A stretch of 64,000 bases of DNA from Enterococcus rivorum (GTDB taxonomy: Bacteria > Bacillota > Bacilli > Lactobacillales > Enterococcaceae). The notes beneath the pieces are model-generated. The model was not told where the DNA came from and did not search any database. It was given only the letters and a program-made list of their open reading frames with translations. The stretch is from assembly GCF_001742285.1 (NCBI RefSeq), contig NZ_MIEK01000003.1:1-64000 (forward strand), in the 5' to 3' direction. Numbering within the stretch: position 1 is the first letter of the stretch; each line of letters begins with the position of its first letter. The position numbers and the translations under genes were made by a program. This document shows, one piece after another, positions 16,358 through 25,375 of the stretch.

Positions 16358-17890
16358 ATGAAGAATGCAAAACGTTTTGGACTTGGATTGTTTTTGACTG
16401 TTGGTTTTATGTTGAATGTTGGATTAGAAACAAAAGCTGATGCTGCTTCTTTGTATGTTGAATCAACTGATGTACCAAATGAAACGACTGTGCTAGCCAC
16501 GCAAAATTGGCAAGACTATTTAAATAAAATGATGCTGGCAGATAATGGAAGTACTGCAGACTATTATCTAGGGCAACCTTTCACCATTAGTTACCCTGAA
16601 AGTATGACCTTTAATTATCCAATTATAGCGAAAGAAAACAAGCAGATAGCTTATCTTTTACAAATTGATTCTTCAAATAATCAAAATCCTGATAGTTTCA
16701 TGCTATCAAAGGCTTTGGCAAAAAAATTAGAAGATGTCAGTTTAACAATTACTACGAATAATGAGCAACCAATTAAGTTAGACGGTTTAAATCAAAATGT
16801 CTTCTATAACTATATGAATACAAAACAGCCTTTGTTAACAATCAATACTACAGATGTTCCAGTTGAAATTCCTACCAGCCAATCTGTTAAAACAATTGAT
16901 ATAACAGAGCCAACAGCACAACCAAATTTGAAATCAGCAAGAGCTTTGGTAGAGTTTGATACAAATATTCTTCCATGGAACGTCTATGAGACACAAGGAA
17001 ACCAGCCGTGGTGCCAAAGTTTTACTATGGCTGCAGCAATTAATCACCAAGCAGGTAAACAAGTTACCTCAGCTAGCGATATTATTCATAAGAGTCATCC
17101 TAAGGCAACAGAAGCACAATTGATGGACAGTAACTGGATTGTTAAACAAAGTTTATTTGATATAATAAATTATGTGAATAAAACCTATAACTATTCACTT
17201 AAATTCGAGAATGATATACTCCCTTTTACAATGATAAAGAATGAAATCATAAATAAAGCACCTGTCATTACTGACTTGAAGTCGACAACGACTGCAGGCC
17301 ATTCAATTGCTCTTATAGGGTATACCGCCCCTAAAAGTGGAGATATTAACTCCTATCCACCGTACTACTTTTACTGGAATCCTTGGTGGGAAGATACCTT
17401 TATTGTATCAAGTAAATCACAATATATGACATTAGGATCAACAAATTATGAATGGTATCGATCAATATATAATTATAGACAAGGAAAATACAAGGATAAG
17501 ATAAATACAATTGTGACTCTACAGTCATTTGCTTCACAGTATCAAACCGGTGGCAATATTCCTACAAATCTTAGGAGTAAAGAATATATTATTAAAGATG
17601 TAAAAGAAGTGAAACAATCTAACTCTAAATTAGCTTATTATCTTGAAGGGCTAAATCAGTGGGTATTAGAGCAAGATGTAAAATCTTATGCAACAGCTCT
17701 ATTAAATAAAAATGTATTATTATTATCGAAAGCAAGTAATGCTCAGACCGGAGAGTTTATTGATCCGTCCTTTAGAAATAAACGATACTCAGCAATACAG
17801 GTGAAGCCAGTAAGACAATCTAATTCAAAATTGGCTTACTATTTAAATGGACTGAATAAATGGATTTTAGAGCAAGATCTTTCCCAATAA
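16358..17890 (+). CDS. Secreted staphopain-like cysteine protease (peptidase family C47) with C-terminal repeats
   Basis: A 510-residue preproenzyme: signal peptide (to about residue 30), a propeptide to about 200, then a papain-like C47 domain with C219 (GNQPWCQSF), H315 (AGHSIALIGY) and N341 (YWNPWW) as the triad. Two C-terminal repeats follow, each ending in QSNSKLAYYL.GLN.W.LEQD, probably SH3-like cell-wall-binding units. AAGGGAGTGG precedes the ATG, 15 bases after the inactive paralogue. Staphopains degrade host proteins and process other secreted proteins; here it could process the products of the neighbouring genes. Confidence 0.85.
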   Translation: MKNAKRFGLGLFLTVGFMLNVGLETKADAASLYVESTDVPNETTVLATQNWQDYLNKMMLADNGSTADYYLGQPFTISYPESMTFNYPIIAKENKQIAYLLQIDSSNNQNPDSFMLSKALAKKLEDVSLTITTNNEQPIKLDGLNQNVFYNYMNTKQPLLTINTTDVPVEIPTSQSVKTIDITEPTAQPNLKSARALVEFDTNILPWNVYETQGNQPWCQSFTMAAAINHQAGKQVTSASDIIHKSHPKATEAQLMDSNWIVKQSLFDIINYVNKTYNYSLKFENDILPFTMIKNEIINKAPVITDLKSTTTAGHSIALIGYTAPKSGDINSYPPYYFYWNPWWEDTFIVSSKSQYMTLGSTNYEWYRSIYNYRQGKYKDKINTIVTLQSFASQYQTGGNIPTNLRSKEYIIKDVKEVKQSNSKLAYYLEGLNQWVLEQDVKSYATALLNKNVLLLSKASNAQTGEFIDPSFRNKRYSAIQVKPVRQSNSKLAYYLNGLNKWILEQDLSQ

Positions 17891-17936
17891 TAAATTTATT
17901 TTCTTAAGTGCTACTATCTAAAATAATAACTATGTG

Positions 17937-17971
17937 CAAAGAGCTTAGGACTCAAGCTCTTTGTTCGTTTT
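17937..17971 (+). terminator. Terminator ending the secreted module
   Basis: CAAAGAGCTT (17937-17946) pairs with AAGCTCTTTG (17954-17963), followed by TTCGTTTT. Confidence 0.8.
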
Positions 17972-18155
17972 GAAATAATTTAATAAGTTATACTTTGTGG
18001 ATCGATTTGAAAATCGCTCTAACAGGGGATTTCTATGCATTCAATAGAGTTGATAATATTGAATCTTCCTAATAGGTGAAGAAAATGCGGGCTTACTTTC
18101 CAGAAAAGATTATGAAAGGACTATGAGTTCTTTTTTTTTGGACTTATTTTTTACT

Positions 18156-18184
18156 TTGACATCGTGTTTCTCTCCCCCTATAAT
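18156..18184 (+). promoter_or_regulatory. Near-consensus sigma-A promoter
   Basis: TTGACA (18156-18161) and TATAAT (18179-18184) with a 17-base spacer, 25 bases before the methyltransferase ATG. A weak hairpin with a nine-T run (about 18115-18139) insulates it from upstream. The rest of 17972-18155 shows nothing recognisable. Confidence 0.9.
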
Positions 18185-18209
18185 AAAGAAGCGAAAAGGA
18201 GCGATTTAG

Positions 18210-18893
18210 ATGCGAAACGAAATGATGAATCGACCAGTAGTAAAAAAAGAATTGGTTGATTTTATGCGAAATAAACAAAAAAAAGTAGCAGGTGAACTAG
18301 GCAAGATTGAAGAAGAAGCCCATGAAGCTGGAGTACCAGTGATTCCTCACGAAACTGTGGTTTTTTTACAATTCTTTTTAGGACAATTAAAGCCAAAAAA
18401 TGTTTTGGAAATCGGAGCAGCAATCGGATTTTCTTCAAGTTTGATGGCACAATATGTTGGAACTGAAGGGCATGTTACCACGATTGATCGCTTTGATGTG
18501 ATGATTAGAAAAGCAAAAGTGACCTATGAACGACTGGGATTGACCGATAAGGTAACTTTATTGGAAGGGCAAGCTGCTGATATTCTACCGACATTGACAG
18601 GTCCTTACGACTTTATATTTATGGATAGTGCAAAGTCAAAATATATTGAATTTTTACCAGAATGTCTACGTTTATTACCTGTAGGTGGTGTCTTAATGGT
18701 AGATGATGTTTTTCAAGGGGGAACGATTTTAGATCCAATCGAGGAAATCCCGAGAGGACAAAGAACCATTTACCGGAAGCTAAATCAATTTTTAGAAACG
18801 GTTATGAACCACCCAAGCTTAACGTCTACATTGCTTCCTTTGGGAGATGGCGTTATTTTAATCACGAAAGAACAAGAAATCGTAGAGTTATAA
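18210..18893 (+). CDS. O-methyltransferase, TrmR/YrrM-like
   Basis: A 227-residue SAM-dependent class I methyltransferase of the catechol-O-methyltransferase-like family: VLEIGAAIGFSSSLMAQ (SAM-binding motif I), VTTIDRFDVMI and DFIFMDSAKSKYIEF. The closest characterised Gram-positive relatives methylate 5-hydroxyuridine in the tRNA wobble position (TrmR), which is the best guess for this protein. AAAAGGAGCG precedes the ATG. It is monocistronic here, unlike the yrrMNO operon of Bacillus. Confidence 0.8.
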   Translation: MRNEMMNRPVVKKELVDFMRNKQKKVAGELGKIEEEAHEAGVPVIPHETVVFLQFFLGQLKPKNVLEIGAAIGFSSSLMAQYVGTEGHVTTIDRFDVMIRKAKVTYERLGLTDKVTLLEGQAADILPTLTGPYDFIFMDSAKSKYIEFLPECLRLLPVGGVLMVDDVFQGGTILDPIEEIPRGQRTIYRKLNQFLETVMNHPSLTSTLLPLGDGVILITKEQEIVEL

Positions 18894-18922
18894 TTTTTAA
18901 AGCAAAAGTATTCGAAGAGAAA

Positions 18923-18969
18923 AAACTGCCCATTTTCTGACTATTTTAAAGACAGAAGCTAGGCAGTTT
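18923..18969. terminator. Bidirectional terminator between convergent genes
   Basis: AAACTGCC (18923-18930) pairs with GGCAGTTT (18962-18969), with an inner TTCTG/CAGAA stem. It serves the methyltransferase and the racemase on the opposite strand. Confidence 0.65.
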
Positions 18970-18987
18970 ATTTGTTGTTTAAAGGAA

Positions 18988-19680
18988 TTATTTTTGCAAA
19001 GATAGTAGAGCAGCTTGAGTTGCATGAATTTCAGTCGTATCAAACAGCGGTATGGAAGTATCTTTCTGGCTGATTAGCATACCAATTTCGGTACAGCCTA
19101 AAATAACTCCTTCGGCTCCTGCATCGTGTAACTCCTTGACCGTATCTAAATAAAATTGCTTAGATTCCTCATTGATAATCCCTAAACAAAGCTCTTCGTA
19201 AATAATTTTGCTAACTTTTTCTCGACTTTTTTCGTTGGGAATTACGACGTCTAAACTTTCTTTTTCAAGAATGTTGGTATAAAAATCCTCTTCCATTGTA
19301 AATTTAGTTCCTAATAATCCAACTTTCTTGATTTCTTGCTGTTTCAAAACATCTGCAGTTACTTTGGCAATATGAAGAATCGGAATGGCAAGCTTTTCCT
19401 GAATCTTATCAGCCACTTTATGCATCGTATTTGTACAAATAACAATGTAGTCTGCACCTGCTTTTTCAATAGCGAGACAAGCATCTGTTAAAATCTCTGT
19501 ACTTTTATCCCATTGATTTGAAAACTGATACTGCTCTATTTCTTGAAAATCTACACTGTAAAGAACACACTTGGCAGAATGAAGTCCGCCCAACTCAGCT
19601 TTTATCGTTTGATTAATTATTCTATAGTAATCAGTTGAGCTTTCCCAACTCATCCCACCTAATAAACCAATTATTTTCAC
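18988..19680 (-). CDS. Aspartate/glutamate racemase family protein
   Basis: A 230-residue cofactor-independent racemase: LLGGMSWESSTDYYR at the N-terminus, and the two catalytic cysteines in VICTNTMHK (about residue 84) and LGCTEIGM (about 197). It resembles YgeA/aspartate racemases more than MurI. It would supply D-aspartate, which enterococci of the E. faecium type use in peptidoglycan, or a broad-specificity D-amino acid; the substrate is not determinable here. Confidence 0.85.
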   Translation of the reverse strand: MKIIGLLGGMSWESSTDYYRIINQTIKAELGGLHSAKCVLYSVDFQEIEQYQFSNQWDKSTEILTDACLAIEKAGADYIVICTNTMHKVADKIQEKLAIPILHIAKVTADVLKQQEIKKVGLLGTKFTMEEDFYTNILEKESLDVVIPNEKSREKVSKIIYEELCLGIINEESKQFYLDTVKELHDAGAEGVILGCTEIGMLISQKDTSIPLFDTTEIHATQAALLSLQK

Positions 19681-19886
19681 TAATGTCCCTCCTAAATAAC
19701 TCTTTTTTAGATCATACCATAGTTTAGAGAATGAAAGTTAAGGGTTTAAAAATTTGGTAGAGTGGAGTAAAATAGAGGAGTATAGGAAACGGGAATGGAA
19801 ATTTAACAAATAATTTGTTTTATTGAGAATAACAACTATATTTTCTCAAATAGCTGCATAAAAATTGGTAAACAAAAGTAGTTTAA

Positions 19887-19929
19887 TTAGAATTATTCTA
19901 TTGACATAGTTATTTCAAACTGTTAGTCT
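19887..19929 (+). promoter_or_regulatory. PerR box overlapping the ahpC promoter
   Basis: TTAGAATTATTCTAT (19887-19901) matches 14 of 15 positions of the PerR consensus TTAnAATnATTnTAA. Its last base is the first of the -35 TTGACA (19901-19906). The extended -10 TGTTAGTCT ends at 19929 (17-base spacer to the -10). PerR repression relieved by peroxide is the expected control for ahpCF. Confidence 0.75.
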
Positions 19930-19958
19930 TATATTATAAACTTTTAGGAGGAATACAA

Positions 19959-20522
19959 ATGAATTTAATTAACACAAAGTTGCTTGACTTCAAATGTGAC
20001 GCGTACCAAGATGGAGAATTTATTGAGGTTTCGACAAATGACGTTTTAGGAAAATGGAGCATTTTCTTCTTTTATCCTGCTGATTTCTCATTTGTATGTC
20101 CAACAGAACTAGGGGATATGCAAGATCACTATGCGCACTTAAAAGAATTGAACTGTGAAGTGTATTCTGTTTCAACAGATAGCCATTTTGTTCATAAAGC
20201 TTGGGCAGATGCAACAGATACTATTGGCAAAATTAAATACCCAATGTTAGCAGATCCAAGTGGAAAAATTAGCCGTTTCTTTGGTGTTTTAGATGAAGAA
20301 GCAGGACAAGCTTACCGTGGTTCATTTATTGTGAATCCAGAAGGTGAAATCAAATCTTATGAAATTAACGATATGGGCATTGGTCGTAATGCTGATGAAA
20401 TCGTTCGTAAAGTAGAAGCATCACAATTTGTTGCTGAACATGGCGATAAAGTTTGTCCAGCAAACTGGAAACCAGGCGAAGAAACAATTGCACCAAGCTT
20501 AGATTTAGTAGGTAAAATTTAA
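19959..20522 (+). CDS. ahpC: Alkyl hydroperoxide reductase peroxiredoxin subunit
   Basis: Typical 2-Cys peroxiredoxin of 187 residues that reduces H2O2, organic peroxides and peroxynitrite. The peroxidatic Cys47 lies in FVCPTEL and the resolving Cys166 in VCPANW. The ATG follows AGGAGG. AhpF, encoded 73 bases downstream, regenerates it with NADH. Confidence 0.97.
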   Translation: MNLINTKLLDFKCDAYQDGEFIEVSTNDVLGKWSIFFFYPADFSFVCPTELGDMQDHYAHLKELNCEVYSVSTDSHFVHKAWADATDTIGKIKYPMLADPSGKISRFFGVLDEEAGQAYRGSFIVNPEGEIKSYEINDMGIGRNADEIVRKVEASQFVAEHGDKVCPANWKPGEETIAPSLDLVGKI

Positions 20523-20546
20523 GGATTATAACTAAAATAAACAGAG

Positions 20547-20575
20547 AGACTTCCTTTATTTAGGGAGTCTTTCTT
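20547..20575 (+). terminator. Weak hairpin between ahpC and ahpF
   Basis: AGACTTCC pairs with GGGAGTCT, followed by TTCTT. It would lower ahpF relative to ahpC expression by partial termination. Confidence 0.5.
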
Positions 20576-20595
20576 ATAGAGAAAGGGGTACATAG

Positions 20596-22284
20596 ATGAG
20601 TCAAGAGGTTTATGATTTAATCATTATCGGTGGAGGATCAGCTGCCCTATCCGCTGGGATTTATGCTGGACGTGCGATGCTAGACACTTTAATTATTGAA
20701 AAAGATAAAATTGGCGGACAAGCATCCACAACTTCTGAAATTGCTAACTATCCTGGGGTTCCAATGGTAACTGGGCCTAAATTAATGGATGAGATGCGTT
20801 TGCAAGCGGTGAATTTTGGGGTAGAATTTGCAACAGATGAAGTGATTGATGTTGATTTTAGCCAAAAAGTCAAGCTAGTAAAATCTCAATCAAAAACGTA
20901 TCAAGCCTATACAGTAATTATCGCTTCGGGTGCCACTCATAGAAAAATCGGTTTTCCAGGAGAAGTTGAATTTACAGGGCGTGGAGTAGCCTATTGTGCC
21001 ACTTGTGATGGAGAATTTTTCCAAGGCTTAGATATTTTTGTGATTGGTGGTGGCTATGCTGCGGCTGAAGAAGCAATTTATTTAACTCGTTATGGAAAAT
21101 CTGTGACAATCGTTATGCGTAAATCAGACTTCAGTTGTGCAAAATTAACTGCTGAGATGGTAAAGCGTCATCCTGGTATCAATATTTTGTATAATACAGA
21201 AGTCAAAGAGGTTACTGGAGACGACTTCGTCAAAAAAGCTGTTTTTATCAATAACCAAACGCAAGAAGAAACGGTCTATGAAGCGCCAGAAGGCAGTACG
21301 TTTGGCCTATTTGTATTAGCTGGAAATAAACCAAATACAGAAATTTTTGAAGGCAAAATTGAGTTAGAAAAAGGCTATGCGGTAACAAATGAAAACATGG
21401 AAACCAATATTGAAGGAGTCTATGCTGCTGGCGATTTACGAATCAAAGAATTACGCCAAATTGTAACAGCTGTGGCAGATGGAGCAATCGCGGCTACTCG
21501 TGCTCAAAAATTTGTATCTGAAGAGAAAACAAAAGCTGGATTACCGATTGTTAGTGAGCGCTTAGAGAAACGTTTAGCGGCTCAAGAAGCAGCAGGTAAA
21601 GAAGAAAAACCAGCACCTACAAAAACCTCTGCACCAAAAGCTAGTGGTCCTCATACGTGGTTCCCAGATGCCATGCGTGAACAATTAAGTGGCATTTTTG
21701 CTAAATTGACGAAGGAAGTAACCTTATTACAAGTGATGGATGATGCCGAAGAAAAATCTCTGGAACTAAATTCTTTCTTAACAGAATTTGTTTCTATGAG
21801 TGACAAACTGACATTAGAAACAATTCAAAAAGGTGAAAAACCTGAATTAGAAGAACAATATGGGATTGATAAATTACCAACCGTGGTTCTTTTAAATGAA
21901 GAAGGCAATTATACAGGAATCAAGTTCAGCGGGATTCCGAGTGGACATGAAGTAAACTCCATTGTTTTGGCAGTTTATAACGTTGGAAGTGCTGGACAAC
22001 CAGTAGCAGAGTCTACTATCGAAAAAATTAAAGAACTTCCTAAGAAAAAAGTGCAAATATTCGTTTCATTGACCTGTCATTACTGCCCAGATGTTGTAGC
22101 AGCATGTCAGAGAATTGCTTCACTAAATCATAATGTAGAGGCTGAAATGATTGATATTGGCGTTTTCCCTGAGTTGAAAACTGAGAAGAAAATCATGAGC
22201 GTACCAGCAATGATTATTGATGACAAAGAAATCATTTTTGGTGCAAAAAACATGGATGAAATTGTTCAAGCTTTAGAAAAATAG
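20596..22284 (+). CDS. ahpF: AhpF-type peroxiredoxin reductase with C-terminal thioredoxin-like domain
   Basis: A 562-residue flavoprotein that passes electrons from NAD(P)H to AhpC. The N-terminal 310 residues form a thioredoxin reductase-like module: FAD site IIGGGSAALSAGIYAGR, redox pair C134-A-T-C137 and FAD motif YAAGDLR. After an Ala/Pro/Lys-rich linker (about 330-350) comes a tandem thioredoxin-fold domain with C494-H-Y-C497. This is the reverse of the order in E. coli AhpF, where the thioredoxin-like domain is N-terminal. The arrangement seems intact, not a frameshift product. Confidence 0.93.
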   Translation: MSQEVYDLIIIGGGSAALSAGIYAGRAMLDTLIIEKDKIGGQASTTSEIANYPGVPMVTGPKLMDEMRLQAVNFGVEFATDEVIDVDFSQKVKLVKSQSKTYQAYTVIIASGATHRKIGFPGEVEFTGRGVAYCATCDGEFFQGLDIFVIGGGYAAAEEAIYLTRYGKSVTIVMRKSDFSCAKLTAEMVKRHPGINILYNTEVKEVTGDDFVKKAVFINNQTQEETVYEAPEGSTFGLFVLAGNKPNTEIFEGKIELEKGYAVTNENMETNIEGVYAAGDLRIKELRQIVTAVADGAIAATRAQKFVSEEKTKAGLPIVSERLEKRLAAQEAAGKEEKPAPTKTSAPKASGPHTWFPDAMREQLSGIFAKLTKEVTLLQVMDDAEEKSLELNSFLTEFVSMSDKLTLETIQKGEKPELEEQYGIDKLPTVVLLNEEGNYTGIKFSGIPSGHEVNSIVLAVYNVGSAGQPVAESTIEKIKELPKKKVQIFVSLTCHYCPDVVAACQRIASLNHNVEAEMIDIGVFPELKTEKKIMSVPAMIIDDKEIIFGAKNMDEIVQALEK

Positions 22285-22292
22285 TTAGCTAC

Positions 22293-22335
22293 AAACCGTG
22301 AAATCTTTTACTATCAGAGACTTCACGGTTTTTTT
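22293..22335 (+). terminator. Terminator after ahpF
   Basis: AAACCGTGAA (22293-22302) pairs with TTCACGGTTT (22322-22331), running into a T tract. Confidence 0.85.
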
Positions 22336-22361
22336 CGGTAGATATTTCAAACTTAATGTAT

Positions 22362-22404
22362 AAAAAAAGCGACTAGCTCAAATAAAGAGTAAGTTGCTTT
22401 TTTT
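22362..22404. terminator. Second, bidirectional-looking terminator
   Basis: AAAAAAAGCGACT pairs with AGTTGCTTTTTTT (22392-22404). It probably serves the minus-strand small gene ending at 22561 as well as readthrough from ahpF. Confidence 0.65.
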
Positions 22405-22560
22405 ATATATAGGTGGTGTTTAAGTACAGAATAAATGTAAGCTGGCAATAAAAGTGAACACACTAATTTATTTGAGGTAGATTAAAAATAGTTATTAGGT
22501 GCTACCTTTCCAGTTAGTTGTTAAACGTAGCTTTCCATTTAAATAGTGCATTGAAAAGCA

Positions 22561-22842
22561 TTAATGAGTAGGAATAGTATCCGTTACTTTAATTTTCTCT
22601 GTACTTATTTTGAGAGCTTTTGAAAATTCAGTTTGGATCTTTTCAGTAGTTAACTTGGAATTTAATCGAACTACGCCACCAGATAGCTGAGTTGTTACAT
22701 ATCTTCCTAAAGGGACTAACTCAGGATAATCCTTGACGGCACCATAACTATCATTTTTCGGAAAAGATACTAATAAGTCGTGACCAAAGGCTTTGTTGAC
22801 CATCTCATCTTCAAATTTATCAAAATCTATGCTCCATTTCAT
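22561..22842 (-). CDS. Small conserved-looking hypothetical protein
   Basis: A 93-residue soluble, mixed-charge protein (MKWSIDFDKFEDEMVNKAFG... ending TDTIPTH) that I do not recognise. The ATG at 22842 is favoured because GTGGAG lies nine bases before it; a GTG at 22857 and an ATG at 22851 are in frame upstream. A minus-strand terminator lies beyond its end. Confidence 0.6.
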   Translation of the reverse strand: MKWSIDFDKFEDEMVNKAFGHDLLVSFPKNDSYGAVKDYPELVPLGRYVTTQLSGGVVRLNSKLTTEKIQTEFSKALKISTEKIKVTDTIPTH

Positions 22843-22974
22843 AGGTTTCATCTCCACTTCTATTTGAGAAATTATAATTTTTCTGGTTATAAAGCCAATT
22901 TCGATTCATAAAAAAGAATAATTCATTAGCAAATTCTACATAAAAAAACAATCAATTATGACTTGCTAATCCAC

Positions 22975-23145
22975 TTATTTTTTTATTACAGGTTGACCAT
23001 TTGAGTCCAACAAAGGGGTAATTCCACCACCAGTACCGTTTCTGAGATAGAGATACTGAACTCCGGTAACTTTATCTGTAAGTATCATTACTTCTACACC
23101 GAATTTCAATTGTGTACTTTCAATATCAAATCGTTTTTTATCCAT
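22975..23145 (-). CDS. DUF6440-family small protein
   Basis: A 56-residue protein: MDKKRFDIESTQLKFGVEVM, then DKVTGVQYLYLRNG and TGGGITPLLDSNGQPVI. The xxTGVxYL...GGxTPLLDxxGxPxI pattern is that of DUF6440, short proteins of unknown function common in Firmicutes. AAAGGAG lies seven bases before the ATG at 23145; the longer frame upstream has no support. Confidence 0.75.
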   Translation of the reverse strand: MDKKRFDIESTQLKFGVEVMILTDKVTGVQYLYLRNGTGGGITPLLDSNGQPVIKK

Positions 23146-23571
23146 GATTCTTCTCCTTTTAACTGATTTTTTGTGATTCTTATTGATAACATACTCACCC
23201 TGACGGATGAACACACCATACTCAATCGCCATCAAAGAATGTAGAATTCTTGTATGATTCAAACAGAGTTTCTGCAACAACAGTTTTTCTGACAAATACA
23301 AGTAGTAACCAGTTATGATCATTAACTTTTGCTTCAAATTATCAACGATAACTTACCTACTTAAATACATAAAATGTATGTCAGGTGCAATTTTTCCGTC
23401 TCTCTATAATCCTTAAATAGAGCATCTATTAAATGTTATTATAGCCAACATAAGCTTTTAAAGATAGTAAGTAACATCGATTTTTATGTAGTTTATAACA
23501 TGGCTCGTTTTTTTAAGACTAATGTAAACGGATAAATTAGAACATATCGATTACTCCTCATACCCAAATAA
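23146..23571. other. Gene-free stretch upstream of the DUF6440 gene
   Basis: No ORF with a ribosome binding site on either strand. The minus frame in 23146-23337 is open but has no start signal and no protein-like pattern. Confidence 0.5.
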
Positions 23572-23619
23572 AACGCAGGAATAATTTTGAACAGTGAGTG
23601 TCAAAATTATCTCTGCGTT
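23572..23619 (-). terminator. Long terminator of the adenylate-forming enzyme gene
   Basis: AACGCAG..ATAATTTTGA (23572-23590) pairs with TCAAAATTAT..CTGCGTT (23601-23619). On the minus strand TTTTATTT follows. The stem is nearly 19 bp. Confidence 0.75.
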
Positions 23620-23624
23620 ATTTT

Positions 23625-25151
23625 TTAGTTCTCTTTCAAATCCTTTTCAATCTGCAATCGTTGAACTTTCATGGTTGCAGTTCTAGGAATTTCTTCAAAA
23701 GCCATGATGATTGGTTTATTTAAATGAGGTAAATCAGCTACTTGTTCCCACCATGCATCCCAATTCATTTCTCTAGATGGTTTCACTGCTAGAATAGGTT
23801 GCGGTGAATCTTCTTTTCCGCGAACGATAACAACTTCTTCTAAAAAGTCTAAGGCATCAAGTAACTGATCTTCAATGGCTAAACTGCTATCAATAGTTTC
23901 AATCAAATCAACTTGACGATCTTTTAAGAATAAATGTCCTTCTTCGTTCATAAAACCATAATCCCCACTATCCCACCATGGACCGAAAACAGTCGCTTGG
24001 AAGCGGTCATCTTCTTTGTAATAAGTAAGTGCTCTTCCTTTTGAGAGAAATTGAATGTGTCCATCTGTCATAGCAGGTAAAACATTTCCCTCTTTATCGG
24101 CAATTCTTGCTTCTGTAAGTCCCTCTAAACCAACACCCATATCTCGTGCGTCGGATGTTTTTAATGAATCTAACGTATGCGCCTTAAGAATCATCGGACC
24201 ACATTCACTTTGACCGTAGACTTGTAAAAAGATAGGGTCATTTTTTTCAGAAGCTTTCAAAAAGCTAGCCATTGTTGCGTTATTGATCGCATCGAAAGTT
24301 GAGTGGTAGTAACGAACACTTGAAAAAACTTCTGGTTGTTCTTGTGCAAGTGAAGCCCATTGAACAAAGTTATTTGGATGTGTTTCTACAGCTATTGGTT
24401 GATGATTTCCTATCATTGTTGCAACAGTTTCAGTGTTTGATTTAGACAAAGGCATCATTGGAAAGCCCATCGCCATTAGGGAAGAAATCCCGATATTAAA
24501 ACGTGAGTGAACAGGTGAGATATGAAATCCCACAAGTTTCTTTTCCGCAATTTTAGTAAAGATTGTTTTTTGCCATTTTGTTCGCCAGCCCATGGAATTA
24601 GCAGAATGACAGATTAATTTAGGGATGCCTGTCGTACCAGAAGTATGAGTCATGTACGAAATTTGATCTTTAGGTAGCTCTGCTTGTGGTACGGCTTTCG
24701 CTGGTTGTTTTAACAAGTTAGCGATAGAGATTTGTTTTTCCTTAGAGCTGTTTGTTACTAAAGCAACTTTTTCCTGTGTTTCTTCATCAAATAAAATGAA
24801 AGGATCTTCCAAGCGATCAACAAATACCTCAATTGTTTTAGCTGGAAAATGATAAGAAATCATTGCTGGAACGGCAGCCAAATAGGAAGCAGCAACGGCC
24901 AGTAAATACGTATCAAATCTAGAGCTTTTGTAAATAATGATTTTATCGCCAGCTTTGACTCCCAAACTTGCTAATTGATACGCACGATTTAAAATAGCTT
25001 CATGGCTCAATTGGTAAGTATATTCAAGTCCTAATTCTGGAAATGCAGATAAAACCTCATCTTGAATAATAGCGATGTTTGGAGTATGGTCTGCGGCGTC
25101 ACGATAATTGCTGTACAAATTTAACGGTTGATAATCTAAAAGTTCAGTCAC
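23625..25151 (-). CDS. AMP-binding (ANL superfamily) adenylate-forming enzyme
   Basis: A 508-residue enzyme with the ANL core motifs: THTSGTTGIPK (phosphate loop), YGQSECGP, WWDSGDYGF, LKDRQVD, and the terminal catalytic lysine region ATMKVQR. It activates a carboxylic acid, probably a fatty or aryl acid, to an acyl-AMP or acyl-CoA. No carrier protein or partner gene is adjacent, so the acceptor is unknown. The GTG at 25151 is preferred over a TTG at 25172 because AAAGGAAG lies ten bases before it. Confidence 0.85.
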   Translation of the reverse strand: MTELLDYQPLNLYSNYRDAADHTPNIAIIQDEVLSAFPELGLEYTYQLSHEAILNRAYQLASLGVKAGDKIIIYKSSRFDTYLLAVAASYLAAVPAMISYHFPAKTIEVFVDRLEDPFILFDEETQEKVALVTNSSKEKQISIANLLKQPAKAVPQAELPKDQISYMTHTSGTTGIPKLICHSANSMGWRTKWQKTIFTKIAEKKLVGFHISPVHSRFNIGISSLMAMGFPMMPLSKSNTETVATMIGNHQPIAVETHPNNFVQWASLAQEQPEVFSSVRYYHSTFDAINNATMASFLKASEKNDPIFLQVYGQSECGPMILKAHTLDSLKTSDARDMGVGLEGLTEARIADKEGNVLPAMTDGHIQFLSKGRALTYYKEDDRFQATVFGPWWDSGDYGFMNEEGHLFLKDRQVDLIETIDSSLAIEDQLLDALDFLEEVVIVRGKEDSPQPILAVKPSREMNWDAWWEQVADLPHLNKPIIMAFEEIPRTATMKVQRLQIEKDLKEN

Positions 25152-25345
25152 TAGTTTTTGTCTTCCTTTCAAATAAAAAGTAATTGTTCAAATATTTACA
25201 AATATCTTATAAATAATAGCATAAAAAGGATAAATCATCTATCAATCAGCTAGAAAAAATCGCTCGGTAAATCACATATTGTGTATCAATTTAGCCGAAT
25301 TTCTTTCTCTTCGAGTAATCTTTTATAGAATAAAGTGGATTTCAC

Positions 25346-25375
25346 TTGACATATGATTGTTCGTTCATGTATTAT
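25346..25375 (+). promoter_or_regulatory. Promoter of the metal ATPase gene
   Basis: TTGACA (25346-25351), an 18-base spacer and TATTAT (25370-25375) preceded by TG. A palindromic operator fills the spacer and another follows the -10. Confidence 0.8.

Noticed and set aside
20020-20214. Antisense ORF across ahpC and similar long antisense frames (for example 5422-5802, 29062-29370, 43052-43384)
   Set aside because: Shadows of strongly coding genes, without start signals or promoters.
23146-23337. 64-codon extension upstream of the DUF6440 protein in the same minus frame
   Set aside because: No ribosome binding site at the far start; the ATG at 23145 has AAAGGAG at the right distance and matches family length.
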